Assembly (NCBI GenBank): GCA_964361795.1
Contig: CAYIBZ010000029.1
Location: 1-7,198 of the forward strand
Direction of reading: 5' to 3'
DNA: 7,198 nucleotides
From: CAYIBZ01 sp964361795
GTDB taxonomy: Bacteria > Patescibacteriota > Minisyncoccia > UBA6257 > WO2-44-18
Of the stretch, positions 1 to 7,129 are shown piece by piece; the stretch's first letter is position 1; each line of letters begins with the position of its first letter. The position numbers and the translations under genes are program-made. Under the pieces are notes generated by a model, which was given only the letters and a program-made list of their open reading frames with translations, did no database searches and had not been told where the DNA came from.

Positions 1-2229
1 AAACTTAAACTTTTGTCAATCTCCTTGCCCCAGAAACTCGGCCAGGAAGGAGAAAAAAAAGATGTCATTTCGGAAATCAACGCCTCCAGCCAGCTTTTCA
101 GTCTGCTTACCAATCTTAAGGCGCCATTTACTCTGGAAATCGCCGTCCATAACATTGGCGAAGACATTAATTTTTATCTAGCCGTTCCGGAGGAGTCCAT
201 TCAATTTGTCAGCCGCCAGATTCAAGGCATTTGGCCCAGCGCTCAAGTGAAAAGATCCGATGACTACACGATTTTCAATTCTTCCGGAGTCGTCAAAGCG
301 GCTTATCTGAAACAAAAACAGCACTACGGTTTGCCAATCAGGACTTACGCCGAAGCCGGCTTGGATACTTTCGCTCCGATTCTTAGCAACTTTTCAAAGC
401 TGGAAGCAGTCGGAGAAGGGCTGGCGATGCAGGTCATTGCCAAACCCGCTCCGTCCAGCGCCAAGCAAAACATTTCCAAAATGATTTACAACCTGAAAAA
501 AGGGATTAGTTTGCCGGATATTTTGAAAGGAAAAACGTCCGTTAAAAAACCGGAAAAAGACCAGCCCCAGCCGCCGTTAGTCATAGATGAAGATTCGGTA
601 AAAATGCTGACCGAAAAAGTTGCCAAACCGCTTTTTAACGTAAATATCCGCTTAGTCTCATCAGCGGTGTCCACTTATAGGGCCGAAGAACTGCTTCACA
701 ATCTGCTGGGATCTTTTAATCAATTTTCTTCTCCGCTAAGAAATGAATTCAAAACCGCGCTCGTTCCTAATCCAAAAAATTTGATTTCTAAATTCATCTT
801 TCGGGAATATGATTCTTCCCAATCAATGACTCTCGGAGCGGATGAAATCGCCAGCATCGTCCATTTGCCAACCACCACAACCGCGGAAATACCCAAAGTC
901 CAATGGGTTAAATCCAAGGAAGCGCCGCCGCCATCCAATCTTCCGGAAATCGGAGTAACCATTGGCGAAACTGCTTTCCGGGGAGAAGTAAAGCCAGTCC
1001 GCGTCGGCGATGAAGACCGGCGCCGCCATCTTTATATAATCGGACAAACCGGAACCGGAAAGTCCACCTTGTTAGTCAATATGATTTGCGCCGACGTTGA
1101 AGCCGGCAAAGGCATCGCCGTTTTAGACCCGCACGGGGAATTAATAGAAAATATACTAGGCGTCATACCGGAAAATCGCTTGAATGATGTCATTGTTTTT
1201 GACCCGGGAGACATCAGCCGTCCATTAGGGCTCAACATGCTTGAATACAATCCCACCCGCGTTGAAGAAAAAACTTTTATTGTCAACGAGATGCAGAGCA
1301 TCTTTAACAAGCTCTTCACCGCTGAAACGATGGGTCCGATGTTTGAACAGTACATGCGCAACGCTTTATTGCTTTTAATGGATGACCCCAATGAAAAAGC
1401 GACTTTAATGGAAGTGTCGCGAGTTTTCACCGACGTGGAATATAGAAAACGGCTTTTGGCTAAAGCTGTTAATCCAGCCGTTGTTGATTTTTGGGAAAAA
1501 GAAGCGGTGAAAGTCGGCGGAGAAGCGTCGCTCTCCAATATGACGCCCTACATTACTTCTAAATTCAATAATTTTACCGCGAACGATTATGTCCGCCCAA
1601 TTATTGGACAGCCGACGTCCTCTTTTAACTTTAGAAAAATTATGGACGAAGGAAAAATTTTACTGGTCAATCTGTCAAAAGGCAAAATAGGGGATATCAA
1701 CGCCGGACTTTTGGGCATGGTAATTGTCGGAAAAATTCTGATGGCGGCTTTGTCCCGAGTGGATCTGCCCCAAGAACAGCGCCGAGATTTCAATCTTTAC
1801 ATTGACGAATTCCAAAACTTCACCACCGATTCCATTGCCACTATTCTTTCGGAGGCGAGAAAATATCGGTTAAGCATGGTAATCGCGCATCAATTTATCG
1901 CCCAATTAACTGAAAAAATAAGAGACGCGGTGTTTGGCAATGTCGGCTCTATGGTCATGTTCCGCATCGGCGCGGATGACGCGGAATTTCTGGTCAAACA
2001 AGTAGAACCGGTGTTCGGCAAAAACGATCTTCTCAATATTGATAACTTCAACGCTTTCGCGAAACTTCTCATTAACGGACAGACTTCCAAGCCATTTAAC
2101 ATCCGAACCATCAAACCCAAACCCGGCAATATGGTTTTGGCGGGCAAATTAAAAGAATTGTCTCAATTAACTTACGGACGCGATCGGCAAAGCGTAGAAG
2201 CGGAAATTTTGAAAAGGTTAAGGACATAA
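1..2229 (+). CDS. TraG/VirD4/HerA-superfamily ATPase (type IV secretion/DNA translocation type), 5' partial
   Basis: An ATPase expected to couple ATP hydrolysis to moving DNA or protein through a membrane apparatus. The frame is open from base 1 (Lys-Leu-Lys-Leu before a TTG at 13), so the true start is probably upstream and the TTG an internal Leu; homologues I recall carry an N-terminal membrane segment, which would lie outside the window. Numbering from that TTG: an alpha/beta N-terminal half (about 35-150), a Pro/Lys-rich linker (about 173-195), a second alpha/beta unit (about 205-285), then the motor domain. Walker A is GQTGTGKST at 344-352 (nt 1042-1068); DPHGE follows at 372-376; Walker B is LYIDEF at 595-600 with D598/E599; a sensor-like His-Gln is at 626-627. 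The DEFQNF...EARKYR run is typical of TraG/VirD4-like coupling ATPases rather than FtsK. It is the first visible gene of a four-gene run; the next starts 15 bases on. The superfamily is secure; the transported substrate is unknown. Confidence 0.88.
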   Translation, partial: KLKLLSISLPQKLGQEGEKKDVISEINASSQLFSLLTNLKAPFTLEIAVHNIGEDINFYLAVPEESIQFVSRQIQGIWPSAQVKRSDDYTIFNSSGVVKAAYLKQKQHYGLPIRTYAEAGLDTFAPILSNFSKLEAVGEGLAMQVIAKPAPSSAKQNISKMIYNLKKGISLPDILKGKTSVKKPEKDQPQPPLVIDEDSVKMLTEKVAKPLFNVNIRLVSSAVSTYRAEELLHNLLGSFNQFSSPLRNEFKTALVPNPKNLISKFIFREYDSSQSMTLGADEIASIVHLPTTTTAEIPKVQWVKSKEAPPPSNLPEIGVTIGETAFRGEVKPVRVGDEDRRRHLYIIGQTGTGKSTLLVNMICADVEAGKGIAVLDPHGELIENILGVIPENRLNDVIVFDPGDISRPLGLNMLEYNPTRVEEKTFIVNEMQSIFNKLFTAETMGPMFEQYMRNALLLLMDDPNEKATLMEVSRVFTDVEYRKRLLAKAVNPAVVDFWEKEAVKVGGEASLSNMTPYITSKFNNFTANDYVRPIIGQPTSSFNFRKIMDEGKILLVNLSKGKIGDINAGLLGMVIVGKILMAALSRVDLPQEQRRDFNLYIDEFQNFTTDSIATILSEARKYRLSMVIAHQFIAQLTEKIRDAVFGNVGSMVMFRIGADDAEFLVKQVEPVFGKNDLLNIDNFNAFAKLLINGQTSKPFNIRTIKPKPGNMVLAGKLKELSQLTYGRDRQSVEAEILKRLRT

Positions 2230-2244
2230 TATATACTTAAAAAT

Positions 2245-3972
2245 ATGCCAGAAAATTTTTCCAATCCCCAACAACCAGAACAACAGCCAGAACAGCCGCA
2301 AGAATCCGTTCAAGAGAAATTAGACAAAGCGGTATTAATGGCCGATGAGTTGTTGCGGAATGAACAAGAAAGATTAAAAGCTCTTGAGACGATTCATCAG
2401 GAACAAGCCCAAAAAGCGGCGAGCGCTTCAGAAGCTGAAGTGGGCCAATTTCCAAAAGGCGCTGAAACCGCCGAACCGGAGGCCGCCGCGATGGTAGAGT
2501 TGCGAGAAACAGAAAAAGAAACCCGGCGCCGCTACGCGGTCGGCGATCCCGTTATTTTAGACAAGGCAACTAAAGACGCCGAATTCGCGAAATTTCTGGT
2601 TCGTTATGAAGACGCGGCCGGTTTAAATTTTCAAAATCCTAAAGATGCCGCTAAAGTCGTGGAACGCTATGAAGATTTTGAGAATGCCCAAAAAATAACT
2701 GAAAATCTTGGCGTTCTTTATAAAGGAGAGTTGCGGGAAAAATTCGGAATTCGGATCAGTGAAAAAAATACCGCTGGATTAAAAGATTATTTCTTAAAAG
2801 AAGCCGTTTCCAATCCGGATAAAGCTCTGGGCTTAATGGAAAAGATTGCCACTTACGAAGGCCTGAAAGAACAAATACCGCAATTAGAAAAACAAATAGA
2901 AGAGCTCGGCGGCGACGAGGGAAGAAAAAAAGCGGTTGAACAACTGAAAAATGAAGGCGGAAAACTTTTGGAAATCAAAGAAGAAGCCAAAAATTATATT
3001 GGCTGGAAAGGGTTCGTTGGAGCCGGAGTCAGTTGGAATCCAACCACTTGGTGGAAAATTGTCGCTAATAAGAATGTGGGCGGGTTAGGAGAACTTCTGC
3101 TCGGAAGTCTAGTCGCGAGAACCGAGGAAGAAACGGCCTTGCGCCAAGAAGTTCGCGGAATGACCGCGGTGGAACGCACCGGTTTCTTTGCGGGATTGGA
3201 TGAAAAAATCGCCCTGCTTCAAAAAAGAGCTCAAGGCGTAGAATCATTGCCGGAAAGAGTCCAGCAAGCCAAAGAATTGTTCGCCAATGCCAGAAGAGAT
3301 TTCTTCGTAAATTTTGAAGCTAATAAAGTATTTGCCGGCCTCGTCAGCGAGCGGGTTAATAGAAAGATTCATAAATTGGTCAATGAAGGGTATAAAGGCA
3401 ATGATATTAAAAAATTGGAGGACGCCCAAGAATATATTGACCTTGTTAGAAGCGGCTCGGAGGCGCTGGCCTTGCCGGTAGAATTAAAATTAAGGCATGG
3501 CAAGAGCAAAGTAGCGAAAACTTTAAGTCCGGATCAATTTAATGCCCGGTTGGAAACCAAGATAGAAAAAATGGCAACGGCAATGGTGCACGAAAAACTT
3601 GATTCTGTCCCGATTGGCAACACGGCAATGAACAGCTTATACGAAGCCGCAAAATCTTATCTGGAGCGGCCGGAATTAGGGTCTAAAGACGTTTACGCCA
3701 CTAAAGAGTTTTTCGTTTCGGTTTTGGATAAATATCTTAAAGCCGCTGATAAAAAATCAAAAAATCTCATTAAAGCCGCGGATAAACAAATTCAGAGCTT
3801 GAGTAATTTGGAAAAGAGGAACAAAAAGCTCGGCAAAGCGAAAAGACTCACTCCTCAAGAAGCGGAAAATAAAATTCAAGAACTCATTGCCCAAAAAGAA
3901 GATCTGGAAAACCAGCGCAAAACTAAAGCCTTATTGCTTAATGTCGCGATCGGAAAATTATTAAATAGTTAA
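2245..3972 (+). CDS. Unknown 575-residue helical/coiled-coil protein with RRYAxGDP module
   Basis: I do not recognise a named family. Residues 1-92 are rich in Gln, Glu, Pro and Ala and probably disordered, with QQPE repeats at 9-20. A conserved-looking segment, RRRYAVGDPVILDKATKDAE, occupies 94-113 and recurs in the gene starting at 4229. The rest is almost entirely predicted helix with coiled-coil stretches (about 205-250, 505-565). A Gly/Trp-rich patch at 253-271 (WNPTTWW at 264-270) interrupts the charged helices. An 11-residue near-repeat (KAADK...) lies at 499-520. No signal peptide or convincing membrane segment is visible, so it is probably cytosolic or peripheral. The ATG follows the ATPase stop by 15 bases without a Shine-Dalgarno sequence; an AAGGA at 2220-2224 is too distant. 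Position in the operon suggests an accessory or structural partner of the ATPase, which is inference. The frame is intact and codon use resembles the neighbours. Confidence 0.85.
   Translation: MPENFSNPQQPEQQPEQPQESVQEKLDKAVLMADELLRNEQERLKALETIHQEQAQKAASASEAEVGQFPKGAETAEPEAAAMVELRETEKETRRRYAVGDPVILDKATKDAEFAKFLVRYEDAAGLNFQNPKDAAKVVERYEDFENAQKITENLGVLYKGELREKFGIRISEKNTAGLKDYFLKEAVSNPDKALGLMEKIATYEGLKEQIPQLEKQIEELGGDEGRKKAVEQLKNEGGKLLEIKEEAKNYIGWKGFVGAGVSWNPTTWWKIVANKNVGGLGELLLGSLVARTEEETALRQEVRGMTAVERTGFFAGLDEKIALLQKRAQGVESLPERVQQAKELFANARRDFFVNFEANKVFAGLVSERVNRKIHKLVNEGYKGNDIKKLEDAQEYIDLVRSGSEALALPVELKLRHGKSKVAKTLSPDQFNARLETKIEKMATAMVHEKLDSVPIGNTAMNSLYEAAKSYLERPELGSKDVYATKEFFVSVLDKYLKAADKKSKNLIKAADKQIQSLSNLEKRNKKLGKAKRLTPQEAENKIQELIAQKEDLENQRKTKALLLNVAIGKLLNS
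2269..2304 (+). repeat. Short tandem repeat encoding QQPE-QQPE-QPQE
   Basis: Three degenerate 12-base units (pattern CAR-CAR-CCR-GAA) lie in the start of the 575-residue protein gene. They encode Gln-Gln-Pro-Glu twice and a permuted third copy. This is low-complexity sequence consistent with a flexible tail and may vary in length between strains. Confidence 0.6.
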
Positions 3973-3975
3973 AAC

Positions 3976-4224
3976 ATGATTGACCCAAAAGAAATAATTA
4001 AATTATTGGAATCCGGCAAAAAGGACGCCGCCAAAAAACAGTTGATTGAGTATTTAGAATCCGCCGAAATATCGCCGGATGAAGCCGCTAAAGTTTATTC
4101 CGATTTTGCTTCCTTATACTTAGATGTCCAGAATGAGGTGATGGGCCGGTATAAAAACTTCTTGTCCCAAGTGGTTGAAGAATTGAAAGAATTTAACGCC
4201 AAAGAAAAACAAATAACGCAATAA
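3976..4224 (+). CDS. Small hypothetical helical protein (82 residues)
   Basis: Not recognised. The product is short, charged and predicted all-helical: a helix with Ile/Leu spacing at about 4-28, a turn near Ser33-Pro34 (SPDEAA), and helices at about 35-52 and 53-75 ending in a Lys/Glu/Gln tail. The helix-turn-helix layout is loosely like a single TPR-type hairpin, but no consensus can be claimed. There is no Cys, signal peptide or membrane segment. It is supported as a real gene by its place in the run: its ATG is 3 bases after the TAA of the previous gene and its own TAA is 4 bases before the next ATG. No Shine-Dalgarno sequence precedes it, so translation is probably coupled to the upstream gene. 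It may be a small adaptor for the proteins encoded on either side, which is inference from position only. Confidence 0.72.
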   Translation: MIDPKEIIKLLESGKKDAAKKQLIEYLESAEISPDEAAKVYSDFASLYLDVQNEVMGRYKNFLSQVVEELKEFNAKEKQITQ

Positions 4225-4228
4225 TGCC

Positions 4229-4489
4229 ATGAGAATAGAAAAAATTGATCCGGAAGAGGTAGAAAGGATCGCTGAAGAAATTAGAAAAAGAAAGGGGCCG
4301 CCAGTTTCATTCCCAAAAGAGGCCCGAACATTGGAAAATGTGACGGCGGAGCCGCTTCCGATGGAAAAAGCGGGGGCTGAACTTCCGGAAGCGGAATTTC
4401 AGGAAATGGAACCTAAAAAACGCCGCTATGCCGAAGGCGACCCCATAATTTTTGAAAAAGCCGTCGGGGACGCGGATTTTTTTAATTAT
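4229..4489 (+). CDS. Unknown protein sharing the RRYAxGDP module, 3' truncated by assembly gap
   Basis: Only the first 87 residues are visible; the frame runs open into the N gap. It starts at an ATG 4 bases after the preceding TAA, with no Shine-Dalgarno sequence. Residues 1-22 form a charged helix (MRIEKIDPEEVERIAEEI...), and 23-62 are Pro/Glu/Ala-rich and probably disordered. Residues 65-87 (RRYAEGDPIIFEKAVGDADF and three more) align without gaps to 95-117 of the 575-residue protein, with 13 identities across the 24 positions compared when the flanking residue on the N-terminal side is included. Both proteins also have a Phe-Pro-Lys near the start of the disordered part. This points to a paralogue, or to an unrelated body carrying the same N-terminal module; the gap prevents telling which. 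Function unknown. Any reading of this frame across the Ns is meaningless. Confidence 0.75.
4421..4489 (+). repeat. Second copy of diverged RRYAxGDP protein module (first copy at 2527-2595)
   Basis: This stretch and nt 2527-2595 encode matching segments of pattern RRYAxGDPxIxxKAxxDAxF. Identity is at protein level with mostly conservative replacements (V/I, D/E, E/D); the DNA is diverged, so the duplication is old rather than a recent sequence repeat. The copy is cut at its 3' end by the Ns. Confidence 0.65.
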
Positions 4490-4589
4490 NNNNNNNNNNN
4501 NNNNNNNNNNNNNNNNNNNNNNNNNNNNNNNNNNNNNNNNNNNNNNNNNNNNNNNNNNNNNNNNNNNNNNNNNNNNNNNNNNNNNNNNN
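4490..4589. other. Assembly gap of 100 Ns
   Basis: Exactly 100 consecutive Ns, the conventional placeholder for a scaffold join of unknown length. It removes the 3' end of the + strand gene at 4229 and the C-terminus of the - strand nuclease, plus whatever terminators lie between these convergent genes. The true distance could be much more than 100 bases and further genes could be missing. Confidence 0.98.
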
Positions 4590-5251
4590 TCAATAATGCC
4601 TTTTAAGTCTGACCACTCATGCTGGTCTTCCGGGCACATTCTTCGTCCCGGCTTAACCGGACGAACCTTATCTCTGCCTCCTTTTGGCCTTAAAGTCGCG
4701 TTACAAAGCTTGCAGGCCTTTTGCTGGTCAATTCTAAGGATCCAACGGGTATTAAGGCCGGCCAGCAGGGGATCGCGAACAAGGGCGTCCATATACGCCG
4801 AAGTTTGCAAATTATAATCCCGATAAATGGATTGCGATGTCTTAATGTCTAAAACTCCAAATTTTCCGTCTATCATGGCTAAAGTGTCAATTGTTCCGGC
4901 GTAGCGGTGCTGGGGATTAAAAATTCTTCTTTCTACGTTAGCAGGATCAACTTGAATTCTTCTTTCTTCTAAAAATTTAGCGCAGGCCTCCACGGCTGGC
5001 GCGATGCTCTGGTCCACAGCCGGATTTTCGCCAACCATAATTTTTTCAATTGTTTCGTGGATTAAAGTCCCTTCCTCCGCCGACTTTTTTGTTTGCTCTT
5101 GGGCCGCCGCGTAGCTCGGAGCGGCGGCATAATAAAAATAAAGCGCTGGTTTTGATTTGATTTCAATTATTTTAGTGACTCTGGGATACCAATTGCCGTC
5201 AATCACGTATCCGCTTAGTTCCTTAAACTGTTCCGCGTCTTTATAAAACAT
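4590..5251 (-). CDS. RecB/Cas4-like PD-(D/E)XK nuclease, C-terminus lost in gap
   Basis: A probable DNA exonuclease or endonuclease of the PD-(D/E)XK superfamily; 220 residues are visible. Family marks in order: YPRVTKII at 22-29, like the entry motif of RecB/phage-exonuclease-like proteins; H65 in GTLIHETIEK; E107; GTID with D122; the catalytic core LDIK with D135 and K137; and Q149...Y153 (QTSAY). These fit the His-Glu-Asp-DxK-QxxxY layout of metal-dependent RecB-type nucleases. After the core, C180xxC183 and C206 with H211 flank a Lys/Arg/Gly-rich loop, perhaps a zinc-binding insertion. The ATG is fixed by an in-frame TAA 15 bases upstream and no other usual start between. No good Shine-Dalgarno sequence is seen. 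It is convergent with the operon to its left and divergent from prkA. No Cas genes are nearby, so repair or recombination is likelier than CRISPR adaptation. Probably only a short C-terminal part is missing. Confidence 0.85.
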
Positions 5252-5265
5252 AATCTTGAGATCAG

Positions 5266-5294
5266 TTTACAGCGAGACCAATATTATGTAAAAT
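5266..5294 (+). promoter_or_regulatory. prkA: Candidate sigma70 promoter for prkA
   Basis: -35 TTTACA (5266-5271), a 17-base spacer, and -10 TAAAAT (5289-5294), each five of six to consensus. A start near 5301 leaves about 30 bases of leader containing the ribosome binding site. A second -10-like TATTAT at 5282-5287 lacks a well-spaced -35. This is the best promoter candidate I found in the window. Confidence 0.55.
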
Positions 5295-5311
5295 GTAATT
5301 TAGTTCTTCAA
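5283..5311 (-). promoter_or_regulatory. Candidate sigma70 promoter for the nuclease gene
   Basis: Read on the - strand: -35 TTGAAG (5311-5306), a 17-base spacer, and -10 CATAAT (5288-5283), four and five matches to consensus. Transcription would start near 5276, giving a leader of about 25 bases before the ATG at 5251. Its -10 box coincides with the -10 region of the promoter proposed for the opposite strand. Confidence 0.45.
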
Positions 5312-5316
5312 AACTT

Positions 5317-5326
5317 GGAGAGGGAG
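5317..5326 (+). promoter_or_regulatory. prkA: Strong Shine-Dalgarno sequence for prkA
   Basis: The purine run GGAGAGGGAG ends 4 bases before the ATG at 5331, with its GGAG core at 5317-5320 ending 10 bases before it. It fixes the start of prkA and contrasts with the genes at 2245, 3976 and 4229, none of which has a recognisable Shine-Dalgarno sequence. Confidence 0.85.
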
Positions 5327-5330
5327 AAAA

Positions 5331-7127
5331 ATGAGCAATGGAAAACCCTTGACGATGGGAGCTTATCTAGAACTGCTCAAGAAAGAGCCGAATCTAATCA
5401 AAACCGCGCACGCGAGGATTTATGACGCCGTCATGAAGCAAGGCGTCAAAAAAGTTTTTGCCGAATATTACGGCATTGACCGGACTATCCAAGAAATCGT
5501 GAATTACTTCAGAGCTTCCGCGCTAGGCGGCGAGCTGTCTCGTAAATTCCTATTTTTGCTCGGCCCCCCTGGTTCCGCGAAAAGTTCTTTAGTAAGAACG
5601 CTGGCTTGGGTTATTAACGATGAACCCATCTATTTCATTGACGGATGTCCGGTGCGGGATTCGCCAGTATATCTTTTACCGAGAAAACAAAGGCTGGACT
5701 TAATAAACAGCTTGGGCGTTTATCTTCCGGAAGGGGATATCTGCCCTGTTTGCCGAAACAGACTCCGAATCGTACACAACTTTAATTGGAATAATTTTTC
5801 TGTCCGCCTTGGACACATTTCTATTAAAGCTTCGCGTGGGTTTGCTTCAGTTGACCCGACCGATCCGATGTCTTTTGACAAAGCAAAGTTGATTGGCTCG
5901 GTTACCTTAGGCGAGAAAGAAGGAGATCCGGAACATTTTGAGCTGGATGGCGCGTTTTGCCGGGCAAATGGCGGAATTTTGGAAATGGTGGAAATCTTCA
6001 AAAATCCAACCGAGGTTCTTTATCCGCTGTTGGAAGCGACTCAAAGCCGGACGATTGAATCTCCGGCTGGACGCACGGAAAAACTCTTTATTGACGTCGC
6101 TATTATCAGCCACTCAAACCTGGCGGAATGGAAAAAATTTTCCAATGAAAAACGCAATGAACCGTTTTTGGATCGTCTGCATTTAATTGAAGTGCCGCAC
6201 AATATTCTTTTGAACGAGCAAATAAAAATCATAGAAAAAATCAGCATTGCCAAACCGAAATCCAGGCTGGTTGAATATCATGTCTGCCCCTTAGGCCTAA
6301 GAACGCTATCGGCTTTCACGGCCAGCACTCGGATGAAGCAATCGCAAATCGGCGTTTCTAATCTTCAAAAGGTTTTGGTCTATAGCGGAAATTTGAATCT
6401 CGCGCCCGATATTACGGCAGAAAAACTTATGAAGGAATTCTCTGAAGACGGGGACGGCTGGTGCGGAATTTCTAACCGCGACGCCGCCAAGATACTGGAA
6501 ATGGCATTGGCAAAACAGCCGCTTGACCGGCCAATCTGCGTTGACCCGCCGTCTATTTTTCAGTCAATTGAAAGCTTTATTGACAGCAACAGGGGCCTTA
6601 CTTTAGTGGAAAAAGATCTGTATCGCGCTCTGCTTGAAGAGGTTCGCGCTTGGTTCGGCAAAGAAGCCGGCAAAGATTTCAGCAAACTGGCGGAAGATTG
6701 CCGGGAAGAATGCGAGGAAGTTTACCGTAAATACTTAAACGCGATTCAATCCATAATTGACTTGAAGGCCATTGAAGATGATTTTCTCAAAGAGCTTGTT
6801 AATAATGTTGAAATGATGCTCAAGGCCGATACCGGCGGCGATAAATATCAAAAACGGCTCAATATCTTATCAACGGCGTCCACTTTTGACCTCGCGCCGA
6901 CTTTCCTGAAGCAAGGAGTATACTGGCACGTTAATCAAACGATTATAAGACCCTATGTGGTCAAATTCCTTAATGAAGAAGAAGCAACTGATAACGAAAC
7001 GCTCCAATGGTACGAACGAATCCGTTCTAAACTGCGTTTGTTCGGATATTGTGAAATTTGCATCCGATCAGTTGGGAATTGGTTGCGCCTGAAGCCGGAA
7101 AACTACTACCCTCAATTTACGAATTAA
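5331..7127 (+). CDS. prkA: PrkA/YeaG-family AAA+ serine protein kinase
   Basis: A cytosolic AAA+ protein of the PrkA family, linked in other bacteria to stress, starvation and sporulation signalling. Features along 598 residues: Walker A GPPGSAKSS at 78-86 (nt 5562-5588); CPVC at 138-141, matching the Cys pair I recall in many PrkA proteins; the family hallmark NGGILEMVEIFKNPTEVLYP at 213-232, equivalent to the LLEFVEMFK stretch of E. coli YeaG, supplying the acidic Walker B-like residues E218/E221; sensor-1-like ISHSN at 259-263; and EPFLDRLHLIEVP at 277-289 with R282 as a likely arginine finger. The C-terminal 200 residues, where the kinase-like domain lies in the family, are helical and align poorly by eye with YeaG. 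The length is somewhat below the 630-650 typical of the family. The start is set by the strong GGAGAGGGAG site. The gene is monocistronic: own promoter, own terminator, no yeaH or spoVR following. Family assignment is firm; the target is unknown. Confidence 0.93.
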   Translation: MSNGKPLTMGAYLELLKKEPNLIKTAHARIYDAVMKQGVKKVFAEYYGIDRTIQEIVNYFRASALGGELSRKFLFLLGPPGSAKSSLVRTLAWVINDEPIYFIDGCPVRDSPVYLLPRKQRLDLINSLGVYLPEGDICPVCRNRLRIVHNFNWNNFSVRLGHISIKASRGFASVDPTDPMSFDKAKLIGSVTLGEKEGDPEHFELDGAFCRANGGILEMVEIFKNPTEVLYPLLEATQSRTIESPAGRTEKLFIDVAIISHSNLAEWKKFSNEKRNEPFLDRLHLIEVPHNILLNEQIKIIEKISIAKPKSRLVEYHVCPLGLRTLSAFTASTRMKQSQIGVSNLQKVLVYSGNLNLAPDITAEKLMKEFSEDGDGWCGISNRDAAKILEMALAKQPLDRPICVDPPSIFQSIESFIDSNRGLTLVEKDLYRALLEEVRAWFGKEAGKDFSKLAEDCREECEEVYRKYLNAIQSIIDLKAIEDDFLKELVNNVEMMLKADTGGDKYQKRLNILSTASTFDLAPTFLKQGVYWHVNQTIIRPYVVKFLNEEEATDNETLQWYERIRSKLRLFGYCEICIRSVGNWLRLKPENYYPQFTN

Positions 7128-7129
7128 CA

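Noticed and set aside
13..15. TTG as the start codon of the ATPase
   Set aside because: The frame is open to base 1 with no stop or Shine-Dalgarno sequence before it, and the first residues already look like mid-protein sequence; the gene most likely begins outside the window.
1032..1538. 168-residue reading frame on the - strand
   Set aside because: It lies wholly antisense to the Walker A to mid-motor region of the ATPase, has no recognisable motif and no promoter or ribosome binding site; a shadow of a strongly coding + strand.
3976..4224. Homology of the 82-residue protein to the 575-residue protein (shared KDAAK)
   Set aside because: Only a five-residue match in Lys/Ala-rich helices; expected by chance in this composition.
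4307..4589. Extension of the - strand nuclease across the Ns to 4307
   Set aside because: The reading passes through 100 unknown bases of arbitrary length, and the part left of the gap is antisense to the + strand gene at 4229; the apparent C-terminus is an artefact.
4452..4817. 121-residue + strand frame spanning the gap
   Set aside because: It joins an out-of-frame piece of the 4229 gene to the antisense of the nuclease through Ns; no coding support.
4590..5251. Calling the nuclease Cas4 and inferring a CRISPR locus
   Set aside because: No repeat array or other cas gene is present, and the cysteines visible are not in the usual Cas4 arrangement; only the broad PD-(D/E)XK call is justified.
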